A stretch of 64,000 bases of DNA, taken from positions 31,845,948 to 31,909,947 of the forward strand of contig NC_044918.1 of the NCBI RefSeq assembly GCF_003576645.1, in the 5' to 3' direction. Both the position numbers and the translations under genes were made by a program. This DNA comes from Ipomoea triloba (taxonomy: Eukaryota; Streptophyta; Magnoliopsida; Solanales; Convolvulaceae). Positions 44,808 through 56,417 of this stretch are shown one piece after another (within the stretch, counting starts at the first letter, position 1; every line of letters begins with the position of its first letter). The notes beneath the pieces were generated by a model, which worked only from the letters and a program-made list of their open reading frames with translations, was not told the origin of the DNA and ran no database searches.

Positions 44808-45730
44808 CCACCTCTAGTTCTGTTATTAGGATAAATAGGACTTTAGATGGCTAGTTCTTGCTCTAACGTTAGATTCCTATTAGGCTGTCCAAGGCCAAAC
44901 AAAAGTTTCTATGGAATCTAATAGGATATTGATTCATATGTAATGTTTTTGAAAATCACTAAATGAACTTAAGGAAATGTTCCAAGTGATATCTTTTGAT
45001 GAATCAATCTTGTCTCCGTATCGCAATCTGTGTTCGAAAGGTGGTTCGAGAGGTACATGTTCAGTTTGCCTATTTGTGTTATGTCTCGAAGAAGGGTAGT
45101 TCGAGAGATCACTTCGAAAGATATCAAACTGACTATTTACGTATCTCTAAATGGAGGAATAAGGAGGGTTAGAGATCGATCACTCAGGGGGAAGATCCTT
45201 AACCACAGGAATGCTTAGATGGAGGAATAAGGAGGTTTAGGGATCAATCACTCAGGGGGAAGATCCTTAAACTAGCAAAGTCGAGAGTTTACCTTCGAGA
45301 GGTAAAACTAATGAGCTCAACGGATATATGTGGAACAGCTAACTTTGGAGATTAATGTTAGCCACGTGGGCTTCGGTTATTGACGGTTTTCCGTTCTTAA
45401 AGGCATTATCTTGATGAGTGGGAGCATGCTTATATAAATATCATCTCTTTATATCCCACTATCCAAAACCGTATTATATCTTACCAAAATACCCTTACCA
45501 TACCTTACATACATAACCGTTATAAAAGGGTATTTCTGACCTTTTAATTCTTTTAAATTAACCGGGATCCCTTTTTCGGGTCAAGCTCTTAACCCTACCC
45601 ATATATCCAACCCGAATCCACATGATATAAAAGCCAATTTCTTCTTCCTCACCCGGATTCAAGCTCAAACCGAATACCCAAAACCCCCAAATCCTAAACA
45701 CTGTACACAATCCCTCCAACACCTCAAACA
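44808..45730 (+). other. Non-coding spacer before the long 3' ORF
   Basis: About 0.9 kb. Contains a 68-bp tandem duplication (ATGGAGGAATAAGG at 45151 and 45219), two TATA-like boxes (45521-45528 and 45626-45633) and a pyrimidine-rich leader-like stretch. Looks like an internal promoter region. Confidence 0.5.
45626..45633 (+). promoter_or_regulatory. TATA box candidate for the long 3' ORF
   Basis: TATAAAAG 98 bases before ATG 45731, followed by a TTCTTCTTCCTC pyrimidine stretch, as in plant promoters. Confidence 0.45.
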
Positions 45731-48700
45731 ATGGCGTCTGAATTATCATCATCATCTTCCGATGCATACCAGAGGGAGCTGGAACACATACGCTCTCAGA
45801 TAAAACAAGTCAAGGCGGGGAGTATCCTTGACAGAGATGGTTTCGTTGCTCACTCGACGAATCCAACGATGGCAGAGAAAGTCCTGAAAAAGTTCGAAAA
45901 AGCAGGACTTACGAAATACATGACACACGACTACCAAACCATTCATGAACTCGACTTCACTGAATGGTTCGCGAATGCCAAGGTCACGAAGGGCAAAATA
46001 GAGAGTCGGTTCAATGAGATCCATATCACGACCTCTGTTGGTGACATCAGAGCGGCATTCGACTTCCCGACGTCGGAGGAAGCAGTCCAGCACCTCTCGG
46101 ATTACGACTTGGACAAGCAAGCTTTTTGGGATAAAATCCGACTGGAGACTGCACCGCCCAGAGCATCCTCTGCCCTCCGCAAGTTCCACCTAAAGGAGAG
46201 GTTTGCTCTTGCTGCCGACCTTATCATGAAATTAGTGCTCGGCAAGGTGTCTGGAACTGATGAGATTAATCTGGACATCCTCAAAATCCTCCACGCCATC
46301 TGGAACAACAACAAAATGGACTGGGCACATATCATCTTCAATTTCCTTCAACAGCAAGTGCAGAGCTCAGTCTCCAACACCAACCTGACGATCAGTAAAA
46401 AGGTTGGTTTCGGTTTTGTTGTTCAATACCTTTTAAGTCTGAAGGGCTTAGAACTGAGGGAAGGGCGAGAGGTTCATCGGAATACCTATATGGGTAGGAC
46501 GAAATCTCAAGCTCCAAAGGCTAAAGGTGTTAAGGTTACACCTTCTCCCTCAAAGCCTAAAGGAAGGGGTAAAAGGAAAGCCCCAGCCAAGGAGAAGGAA
46601 TCTGATGGTGAGCCTCTGGATACCCTGATCAAGAAGGTTGCCTTGCCAAAGAGGGCTAAAAAGGCCAAAACTATCACTCAAATTTGAGAGGTAACACCTT
46701 CAGCAATCCAAGTACCATTCGAAGACAGGGCACAAGCCCAGGGGGAACCTCAGGCTACACTGGCCACTGAGGTTGAGAGAATGCCCCCTACCAGGTCCCT
46801 GTCAGGAGCTTTCTGTGTTGATCTACATGCTGATGATGGTGCTGGCTTTGCTGATGAATCCTTGGCTATACCTCGAGAGGAAGCTCGAGAGATTGAAGGT
46901 ACTGGGATCAGTGATCCAGTACACACAGATGTTGAGGAACCACTAGAGGTGGTTCGAGAGATAACAGTGGAAGCTGCATCGGCAACAGAAATCCTGTCTG
47001 CCAACTCTGATGAGCTGAATGCTGAAATCACTTCTCAGTTGGATCAAAGTACTGAAAATATGTCTAGCTTGGATGACTTCTCCAGAGTGCTTCGATGGAT
47101 CAACTGGAGAACAGGTCCGATTGATCAACTGGTTTCGAGAGCAACAGATATGGTGGCTGAGGAGGACTTTGCTTTAAATTGGTTAAACCTCACTGCAATC
47201 CCAGCCAATGAACTTCTGAATCTTGCCCATGAGATGCACGTGACCAGGAGAAATCTTGGTCGATCTGACAAAGGAAAGGGCATAGCTGTTGATGCGCAAG
47301 AAGCTGAAGCCGAGTCTGTAGTGGATCCTGAATTAGAAGCTCAATTTCAAGAAGATATCAGGCTCGCCACTGCATTATCCTTGGGACATCAAGTAGAGGA
47401 TACGAGAGGTCCAGGAGAGACCTCTGGGATTGCTCGAGATGATTCTGAGAACCCAATACCAACAGCCGCAATCCCCTTGTCCGAAGTAAATCTCTCTGCT
47501 CTAGACGAACAGGTAGCAACTTCGAGAGGTGAATCCGAGACCTCTGAAGCACTTGAGGTGGCCCCTAACACTGTTCTTCTTTTTCCACCACCTGAGTCCA
47601 CACCCTCGAATGACACCGATGAAGCACAGACAGTTCGAGAGGGTGACATACCGTTGCTCCAACTCCCAACCTTTCCCATCGCTATGGAACTGCCTTCACC
47701 ATTCCTACTACCAGAAGACACAGCATCAACCTTTGCAGCTAGGATGGTCGAAAGAGAAAGGTGGAGTGCACCAGCTGCTCCTGAAACAATAGTAATTCCT
47801 GACTCACCTGAGCAAGCTAAGGTGCAATCTGATGAGCAACAAGAGCAGAATGTCCCAAGTCCTGCTGGTTCGAGAGGTACTGAGGAGGACGATGCGACCA
47901 TCGAAGGTGGAAACAGAGAAGCACCTGTCGACACTTTGTCTCCAACCCCACCAGCAGATGACCAAGTTCCCAGCACTGGTTTGAGAGGTGACGCTGAAGG
48001 GGAACCTTCATTGGATGGAAACCGGGAAGCGTCCAATACCGAAGATCCCTCCTTGGCTGATCCAATCCCAACAGTTGCTGAAGCTAAGGCTCCAGGTTCG
48101 AAAGGTGAAGAGCAAGAAGTGATCCATCCCACAGGTGGAAACCGGGAAGCACCTGATATGGAGCTACCTTCGAGCTCTGATCCCTATGTCCCTGCTGGCC
48201 TTCAGAAACTCAATCGAGAGGTGGACTCGCAAATGCAAGTCATGGGTGGAAATCTGGAAGCACCCAAGTCCCCTCCGACTAAAGGTACTTCTTCTCCTTC
48301 AACTTCTGATTATGATCAAAAGGCCGAACAAGCTTTCATTGGCGAGGTGCGTCAATTCATGGCCGATCACTCTCAGAAGATGGCTCAGATCGAGCGCATA
48401 CTGACCATTGTTCGCAACGCTGCAATGCCTGCGGCTGGCACAAGTGAATCTCAAGCCAGCCATGACGAACTTCTCGAACAGGCAGTATGGGCTGAGGATG
48501 CAGCACGGAAAGCTGCAGATGAAGCTGCTGTAGCTCGAGCAGAGGCTGAAGGTGCGAGAGCTGAATTAGCTGAGATACGAGCAGAGCTTCGAGCCTTCCA
48601 ATATTCCAGTGAACTTCGACAGGACGTGATGAAAGCACTACTCGAAGATCTGTCAAACCAAGTGCCTGCCCAACTTCAAGCACTCTTCGAAGGCATGTCC

Positions 48701-49264
48701 ACCCTCCTTTCCCGAGCCGATGATGCCACCAAGGGGGAAAATAATACTCAGGGAAGGACATCAGCAACTAGCAAGAAAAGGGCAGCAAGTGAACTAGCTG
48801 GACCTGCTCCAAAAGTTCCAAAGTCATTGAGCAAACAACTGGAGGAAGCGAAAAGAGCAGAAATCTTAAGGGTCCAGCATACACTGGAAATGGAAAGAAG
48901 GAGACAAGAAGACAGAGAAAGGAGAAGAAAAAGACAAGAACAACAAACGGCCAAAGAGAAGAGAGATGAGCAATTTATGAAAAACTTTAAGTCAGGGTTC
49001 AAAGATGACTCAATTGAGTACCTCAATGGAATCATAGTAAGTCTTCTTGCCAAAACTGACTTATCTCTTCATAGCGGCCTTAATCCTCTGGAATGCATCG
49101 AATGGTGGAGAGATGGGGTGATTGAAGGCAGCTTCATAGGTGAAGCTTTTATCAATTACCTTCACCTGGACGTATCAGATAAATATCTAGAGCAGGTGAA
49201 CTCCAAGGACCCCATCAAGACACGAGCAGCCATAAACGAGAAGAGGAAAGCAGACAAGCAGTAA
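45731..49264 (+). pseudogene. Long 3' ORF of the Sirevirus-like element (env-position), one TGA
   Basis: ATG at 45731; the same frame is open for 1177 codons to TAA 49262-49264 except TGA at 46685-46687. Residues 1-245: alpha-helical region like the plant-transposon accessory domain, then a basic Lys/Pro-rich stretch. Middle: acidic, low complexity, with four NREAP/NLEAP-type repeats. Residues about 860-1000: Ala/Glu coiled coil; then a strongly charged helix (about 1035-1085) and a C-terminal folded-looking part with GLNPLECIEWW. I see no signal peptide or membrane segment, so the customary name envelope-like is not supported. Function unknown. Confidence 0.8.
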
Positions 49265-49510
49265 GCTCTCGACGTCTACATGCATTCGAAATTCATGTTG
49301 TTCTTTATCTTCCTTCTTTTCTGCTATTTCATGTAAAACATTCCCTTATATTAATGTATATATCTTTTGCTGGGGGTGTTGCGTGAGTTCTTACTTCATG
49401 ATTTAGCAGATTAGCTCGCTTGTCAAACTTACCGTATGCGCTGAAAATAAAATCAATGATCTTTTCTTGCTAATCAGGCATACACGTAAGTATAAGTGTT
49501 GGCATCATCG

Positions 49511-49523
49511 AAAAGGGGGAAAT
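49511..49523 (+). promoter_or_regulatory. Polypurine tract of the Sirevirus-like element
   Basis: AAAAGGGGGAAAT directly before the LTR start TGTTAGGAAC. Confidence 0.93.
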
Positions 49524-51091
49524 TGTTAGGAACATAATGTAATAGGTTTTGATGATACCAAAATGTATTTTAGAATCCCCTAAGTCTCGAAAGTTAGGAA
49601 TCAATGTAAGTTCGACAAGTAAACTAAGAGCGAAAAATACAACCGAGTAACTTGAGCTCAACTCGGAAGATATTTTAGCTTAAAGGTGAAACTTGTATGA
49701 ACATCTTAGAAGTCTCGTGTTGTAATCTCATAGATAGATCAGTAGAAGGCACGAGACAACACTGGAGGAATAAGGGTCTGCGAGACATCAACTAAGTCTC
49801 GAGACATAAGCAGAGTCCGAGAGATAGGATCTCTCGGTACAACAACCCAGTTCGAGACATAAGCAGAGTTCGAGAGATAGATCTCTCGATACATGGGGAT
49901 CAAGACATCAAACAATCGAGACATCAATCTTGGTCTCGATAAACTGACATTTCTCTAAAAGGCTGAATGACGGTCAGGAAGCATGAATAAAGTTTGGAGA
50001 AGAAGAATATCATGGAGATAAGATATTAAGGAGGTGCCAGAAGTGGATGACACATCAGAATTCCACAACAAACGGATAGAAGGTGCACTAATCCAAAGTC
50101 GGTCTTATTCCCTAAAACGAGGATCAATGGGAATTTAAAAAGAGTAACTTTTACCAAAAGTAGCAAGTGGAGCATGGACTCAAGAAAGTGGATTATGGAA
50201 TATCCACCTTCAAACAAAAGGCTCAAGTTACAAGACCACCACTCCATGAAAAATGCTGAAAAGATGCAAGTCCCATACATAGCATGGGAGACAGATTTCA
50301 AACGGAATAATTTTCCCTCCAACGGAATTATTCCTCAACTCTCATATAAAAAGGATGTGAAGACACAAGTTCAAAGGAGAAGGTTGGTTCATTCGAAAAT
50401 CTTAAGAGGTGTCTGATTAAAACGTTCAAAAGTGCAAGTGCTCAACTTGGAATATCATCCTGATATTCAAAACAGCGAGAAAAACACATCTTAGTGTTTG
50501 AGAGAGTTACAAAGCTTAAACTGCTATACATCTAGAAGGTGACCGAAGCTGCTCTTCATCGAAGTTGATTCAAGATAGCTTTTGGTCAGATTGGAGCTTG
50601 TTACACTCAACTGTGTCAACCAAAGGTCCTTGCTTTGGATTAAGCAAGAAGAGGCGGAGTAACCTGGCAGCTGTCTAGTGAACATCCTGAGGCTTGAGGC
50701 GGGCTTGGTGATCAAAGCTCAAGTGCTCGAGAGGTGGAGTAACTGGAAGCGGGGAGAAAAACCTGAGGAGAGGCGGAGTAACCTGGGAGCTGTCTTGTGA
50801 AGATCCTGAGGCTTGAGGCGGGCTTGGTGATCAAAGCTCAAGTGCTCGATAGGTGGAGTAACAAGAAGCGGGGCGAAAAACCTGAGGCTTGAGGCGGGCT
50901 TCGTGATCAAAGCTCAAGCGCTCGATATTGTACTAAAAGGGAAGTTTTAGTGCAATCCTTCCAGGGAGTTTCTGGAAGAAGAGTGGACGTAGGCGGGTTG
51001 GCCGAACCACTTAAAAATCTCTCTCGCATTTTACTTTCTATTTTTATCTCTCGCTATCTAACTCTCGAACTACACTGCATATAACCGCACC
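49524..51091 (+). repeat. 3' LTR of the Sirevirus-like element, 3'-truncated
   Basis: Starts TGTTAGGAAC. From 49609 it equals the 5' LTR; breaks off after ATAACCGCACC where the 5' LTR goes on 205 bases. Contains the palindromes, a TATA-like box (TATAAAAA, 50345-50352) and a tandem repeat. Reconstructed LTR length is about 1.77 kb from either side. Confidence 0.92.
50651..50940 (+). repeat. 119-bp tandem repeat in the 3' LTR, about 2.5 units
   Basis: GAGGCGGAGTAACCTGG and GGCTTGAGGCGGGCTT phrases recur with 119-base spacing from 50651 and 50770, then a partial unit. Confidence 0.88.
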
Positions 51092-52687
51092 AAGGATGAA
51101 GTCCCAAACTACAACCACCAAGCCACCATGCCATCCCTCATACCAAACCACCAAACCAAAGTCAAGACGCAGAGGCATAAAGCCCAACCACAGAGGCATG
51201 AAGTCCATTACCACAGAGGCATATGATGCCCTTTACCACAGAGGCGCAAAGCCCAACCACAAAGGCATATGATGCCCATTACCACAGAGGCGCAAAGCCC
51301 GACCACAGAGGCATATGATGCCCATTACCACAGAGGCGCAAAGCCCACAGTCAGTTCCCAAGGTTAGTACAGACTCAACAAACCAAGAGATACTCAAAAG
51401 ACTCAAGGTCTCCACATACCAAACTCAGATTCACTCTCCATAGAACTAATCCTTCAACAGATCTTAACTCAGGAAATAAACACAGTACATGCCCAAGACA
51501 ATAGCCAAGGAATAAACCAACAATACAAACTCAACGAGTCAAGATAATTGACCAAAGATCATGAATAAATACTCAACAACCAAGATGAAATACTCAACAA
51601 TATATATCAGACATGTTCCAGAATCAGAGATGAATCAACAAAGTCAACGGATCAACAAAATAGCTACTGGAAACAAAGCCAACATGAACTACCGGAAAAC
51701 CTTGGCGGAACACCCTGTACCGACACACTTCCCCGCCTCAACAGACGGTGCCTTCTAGCGGAACACGCCGGTCCGCCGTCCTCTTCCGCACGAAGGGATA
51801 GGGCCGCCCAGCGGTGCGCCACCTTCCGCCACTCCCTTCCTCCTTTACACTTGTGGAACACTTAAGCGGGACACATTATACTGCCTAACCTGACCGCAAG
51901 TGCAATTCCAACACCACTCCCAGACTAGAACAGAATACATGATAAATCAATCTAGAATACGAAATATGCTCAGAACACGCAGATTTCACATCTCAGAAGC
52001 CAAATAATACATGGAATCCATAACAATAAATACTCATACTCATCACAATGAAAGGATAATGAACACAAGTCCAATAATCCACAAGATAGCTTCACAGATC
52101 AACAAAACAAAGGCTAAAACCCCAAGAAATTCACAGGATTCCAAACACCAAATAATGTTCATAGATTCATGAGTGAAAATAGGTTTAGTGTAACATGGAA
52201 GATTACCTCTTAAAGCTCTAATCAATCCAAGCAATCACCAACTCTAAGCTCAACCTCACAAGCCACTTCCACCTTCTTGATCACCTTTTTCCTCAAGAAA
52301 AAACCCCAAAAAAAGTATAATGAGAACTTAGAAAAGACTACGAAATCATAAGGGGAAATGAAATCTACCCAAGGAGTAATGCTTACCCAAGTGCCATGGT
52401 TCCTAAAAGAGCAACCTTTCTTGAAGTCTTGATAAGATGATGGATAGTGTATGCTTAGGGTTCTTTAGAAATGAAAGAGTGGGGAGAATTCTTTTTGCAG
52501 GAGATGAAAAGGGCTAGGGATTATTATTACAAGGCTTTTATATGAACTTGGGAGATTATTACATTAGGGTGTTAGGATAAAGTATGGGCTCACTCATAAG
52601 GAATGGGCTATCCGCACTAAGTATTAATTTAATGAATATAAAACATGGTCCTTCAAAGATTGGGCCATTAAATATTTAATTTACTTA
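51092..52687 (-). repeat. LTR of element D, part beyond the Helitron
   Basis: Minus-strand family-2 LTR continuing 57823-57626 after Helitron removal. Includes a TATA-like CATATAAAAG near 52535, leader with acceptor/donor-like sites less clear than in K, and the minisatellite (ACCACAGAGGC units, 51165-51345). Broken at 51091/51092 by the copia element, losing roughly the last 600 bases. Confidence 0.82.
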
Positions 52688-52805
52688 TCTATACTATATA
52701 TAAAAGCATTATCCTCCTCCATAATTTTCCCGACCAAACGTAGGGGTATTTTAGTAATATGGTAATTATAATAACAATAACAATAATAATATTAATAATA
52801 TTAAA

Positions 52806-52940
52806 TCTATACTATATATCTATACTATATATAAAAGCATTATCCTCCTCCAGAATTTTCCCGCCCAAACGTAGGGGTATTTTAGTAATATGGTAATTAT
52901 AATAACAATAACAATAATAATATTAATAATATTAAATATT
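52806..52940 (+). repeat. Second Helitron 5' terminus (direct duplication)
   Basis: About 120 bases from 52688 recur from 52819 almost unchanged, with a partial TCTATACTATATA before. A further 5' terminus with different following sequence starts at 53855. Confidence 0.88.
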
Positions 52941-53403
52941 AATAATATTAATTATTATTATTATTATAGAATAATATTAATGATAGAATAATATTAATTA
53001 TAATTGATTATAATAGGTTATTAGTACTTATGATAATTATTAGGATAGAATAATATTAATGAGATAAGAATGTGGTTTTGATTTTTTTTTTTGAAAAAAA
53101 AATGTGGTTTTGATTGTTACAATTTTTGGTAATATTTACCTAAAGTAGGTTTTGATTGTTACAATTTTTGGTAATATTTACCTAAAGTAATCATATTCTG
53201 GATGAGACACAAAAATTATAACAATCAATCATATTATATATGCTAATAATATCTAATAATTGTAATTGACAATTGCCATGTAAAATTAAATCAAATTATG
53301 AATGTCAATCATTTATTGTAATTGGCAATAAAAATTGGTAATATATATATATGTGCTAATATATGCTAATAATATATATCTATATAATCTATATATCTAT
53401 ATA

Positions 53404-53834
53404 GAGTTTATTACCAAAATGGTCTCTCGACTATTGCGAAATTACCAATTTGGTCCTCGACAATTTTTCGTGGCCAATTAAGTCCCTCGACTTTGAAAAT
53501 TTTAACCAATTTGGTCCTCCGTTTATTTTTTACATTAAACATCCGTTAAATCGGGACCAAATTGGTAATTTTGCTATAGTCAAGGGACCAAATTGGTAAT
53601 TAAATTTTCACTGAAATGGTCCATTGACTATAGAAAAATTACCAATTTGGTCCCTTGACTATAGCAAAATTACCAATTTGGTCCCGATTTTAACGGATGT
53701 TTAATGGTAAAATAAACGGAGGACCAAATTGGTTAAAATTTTCAAAGTCGAGGGACTTAATTGGGCACGAAAAATTGTCGAGGACCAAATTGGTAATTTC
53801 ACAATAGTCGAGGGACCATTCCGGTAATAAACTC
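53404..53834. mobile_element. Fold-back MITE, Mutator-like
   Basis: Two arms of about 200 bases are inverted copies (ends GAGTTTATTACC and GGTAATAAACTC, many ACCAATTTGGTCC words). Nine-base duplication ATCTATATA on both sides (53395-53403, 53835-53843) suggests Mutator-type insertion, though the flank is itself AT-repetitive. Non-coding. Confidence 0.75.
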
Positions 53835-53891
53835 ATCTATATATAATCTATACTTCTATACTATATATAAAAGTAACATCCTCCTTCCAGC

Positions 53892-54043
53892 CAAAGACCT
53901 TGTGGTCAAGTGGCATCCGGTGTCTCGATTAACACTCCTACTTGGATGATGGGAGTGGGTTTGAGCCTTAATGGAGTCAACTGTTGACTTGTTTTGGCTA
54001 TGAACAGATACTACATTGTAACAGAGTCAGTAGTACTAAAAAA
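53892..54043 (+). mobile_element. tRNA-derived SINE, copy 1
   Basis: Pol III box A-like TGGTCAAGTGG (53903-53913) and box B-like GGTTTGAGCC (53958-53967), ending GTAGTACTAAAAAAA. Two relatives follow at 55557 and 56311. Confidence 0.78.
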
Positions 54044-54443
54044 AACATCCTTTTTCCAAATTTTTATTAATATGAAAATTAAATAATATCTATTAATCAT
54101 AATTGGTAATAATCATTATTGACAAATTGAAAAGGAAACAAATATTATTAGTTAATGAAAAATTATAAAGATTCCTAATTGACTGAGATAATATTTGATT
54201 GAAAAAGAAATTTGATATTATTAATTTATAATTCTCACCTTGCTTACCTATAAATACAATGGTTGGTGACAAAAAAAAAATTATAATTCTTCATTTTGCT
54301 CTTGCCTCCCTCATCTCCTCATGTTTGTAGTTCTCTCATTCCTTTCTTCCACCACCCAGTAAGAAATCATATTACAAGGTTATGATATTACACTGAATCT
54401 TCCTTTTATGATATGAATTAATTATTGCGTTTTATTTTTATAG

Positions 54444-54858
54444 TTATGTACTGGCCAGATGTTTGCAAGCTTTTGAGCCTCGAAGAACATCCAATTTTTT
54501 CAGAAACCTGTTGATCCTAGCCTCTTCATGCATCGTTATACTAATGGTCCAGGACTGAGGGTCAAAATAATTCATCCTCTATTCGTTTAAGTCTGTCCCA
54601 TTTTTTCTCATTTTTGATGTGTAAACTAAATTGCTAATGATAATGATTAATTGTCTCTATGAATTGGTGCATCTCCATCCAAAATGCTTAGATAATTATC
54701 GAATGTGCTTTCTTCCAAATCGTTGTGGGCTGTAGGAGTTGAAATGCATAATTTTGACTTCTCTTCCTCCATCAGTTTTAATGAAAGATGACTACAAGAG
54801 TGGCGTATCAAAGAGAGTGTTGCAGATTGTTGCAAGCATGAAACGAGATTGGATGCAG
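54444..54858 (+). pseudogene. Captured BRF1-like (TFIIIB subunit) gene fragment
   Basis: After a TTTTATAG acceptor-like site, one frame reads WPDVCKLLSLEEHPIF; with a one- or two-base shift it continues VDPSLFMHRYTNG (about 54510-54550). From about 54789, SKRVLQIVASMKRDWMQ precedes CAG/GT at 54858. VDPS(L/I)F...R(F/Y) and ASMKRDW(M/I)Q are hallmarks of the second cyclin fold of the RNA polymerase III factor BRF1. A host gene piece with remaining introns, frame-broken, carried by the Helitron. Not functional. Confidence 0.6.
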
Positions 54859-55514
54859 GTTTTCTTTAAAAATAACTCTGTAGTTGATAGATGAATGATT
54901 TTGTGATGTCTAAGTGGTCTCTCTCATGAAAATTTTAAATTAAGTGCGAACTGGTAAAAAACCAGTGGGGTTTTTTGGCGCAGCATTGTATATTTATGCA
55001 CTCTCTTATGGGTTCGGATATTTAAAATCTAATGTTGTAAGTATATATATTGCAAAAGTTGGTCGGTTAATTAAGTTCTACTGTTAGATATCTTTTCTAC
55101 ACCATTAACATGTAATATGCATTTTTATTATATAATAATAGTTGACATTATATTAATTTTTTAAATTATTTCTTCTTTATTTTTCTACATTTATTTTAAT
55201 AATAATATAATTATCTAATCATAATAATATACAAAATTGTTTAAGACTTCAAATTGGATTCCAAAAATACATTTTCAAGATATTGATATTGTCTAATATT
55301 CTTATTAATTATTTCTAACCTAATTATTTCAATTCCTAGCCGAAATTAATGTACCAAAATATTAATTGTTTATTAACATATATTCTTATTTTATATTTAA
55401 GGTATAATATTATTAGTACAAAAATAGATTATCATTCCCTTCTTTTGAGTAATTATTATGATATTTTTATGATTTTTTTATACTTGCCATTATAAAGTAT
55501 AATTGATTTTGTAC

Positions 55515-55555
<41 letters not shown>

Positions 55556-55556
55556 T
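54859..55556. other. AT-rich Helitron filler
   Basis: Very A/T-rich, TA microsatellite at about 55526-55553; nothing recognised. Confidence 0.6.
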
Positions 55557-55700
55557 AAAGACCTTGTGGTCAAGTGGCATCCAATGTCTCGATTAACACT
55601 CCCACATGGATGATTGGAGTGGGTTCGAGCTTCAGTGGAGGCAACTCTTGACTCGTTATACTCGAAGATACTACATTATAACAGAGTCAGTAGTACTCAA
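55557..55700 (+). mobile_element. tRNA-derived SINE, copy 2
   Basis: Box A-like TGGTCAAGTGG (55567-55577), box B-like GGTTCGAGCT (55622-55631), end GTAGTACTCAAAAA. Confidence 0.78.
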
Positions 55701-56197
55701 AAATATATATATATTATTTTATGATAATCTATATACATATTTTTCTACTTAAGTATAATATTATTGGTACAAAATAAATTATAGTTATCTTTTTTTAGGT
55801 GCAAATACTTAACTTAATAATTAAATATTAATATAATCGCCTAATTTTTATTTATTGTAATCATTATGGTAATTCTCATTCTCTTCTTCCGTGTAATTAT
55901 TTAAGTAATATATATATAAAAGCATAATATTATTATAATTATAAGTAAATAATACTGTTTTTGGCATTAATGTACTATAATTATTCAACCTTTTTTTTTA
56001 TATATAATTTTCCTAATATAATTTGTATCTAATTGATTTTGAGATTAATATATAAATCATTACATTTCAAGATTTTTTTTTACCTTACCATAATTCATCA
56101 TTTTTCATTGTATCTCTTGTTTTTTTCAGCCACCTAATTAAAACTCTACCCATAGTGGTTCTTACTTATTTTAATGGGCTGTTATAAATATATATTT
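55701..56197. other. AT-rich Helitron filler
   Basis: No ORF or repeat recognised beyond short TA runs. Confidence 0.6.
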
Positions 56198-56311
56198 TTG
56201 AATACTACTAACTCTATTACAATGCAGTATTGACTCCACTGAGGCTCGAACCCACCACCTCCCGTATAAAGGGAAGGGTTTGATGCCACTGGACTACAAG
56301 GTCATTGGCTA
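56198..56311 (-). mobile_element. tRNA-derived SINE, copy 3, inverted
   Basis: Minus strand shows TAGTCCAGTGGCATC (box A-like) and GTGGGTTCGAGCCTC (box B-like), ending GTAGTATTCAAAAA. Confidence 0.75.
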
Positions 56312-56417
56312 TATATATATATTTGGTTTATTTCATTAGACTTTCTATTTATTCATTTATTTATTGTATTTTATTTATTTATTTACTTTTTTTGAAAACC
56401 AAACTGGTAGATGTAGA

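Larger units (their letters stand above)
36705..51091 (+). mobile_element. Sirevirus-like Ty1/copia element, both outer ends missing
   Basis: Order: 5' LTR, tRNA-Met primer site, gag, pol in copia order (protease, integrase, RT, RNase H), a small ORF, a very long 3' ORF, polypurine tract, 3' LTR. Zinc-knuckle gag followed by a coiled-coil region, and an extra 3' ORF, are marks of Sireviruses (SIRE/Maximus). The 5' LTR lacks its first 85 bases and the 3' LTR its last 205. Where both can be compared (about 665 bases) I see three differences, so it is young. Joined to gypsy 1b on the left and LTR D on the right, with no target-site duplication. Confidence 0.88.

Noticed and set aside
47389..48132. 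247-codon open frame on the minus strand
   Set aside because: Antisense of the long 3' ORF, Ser-rich by composition only.
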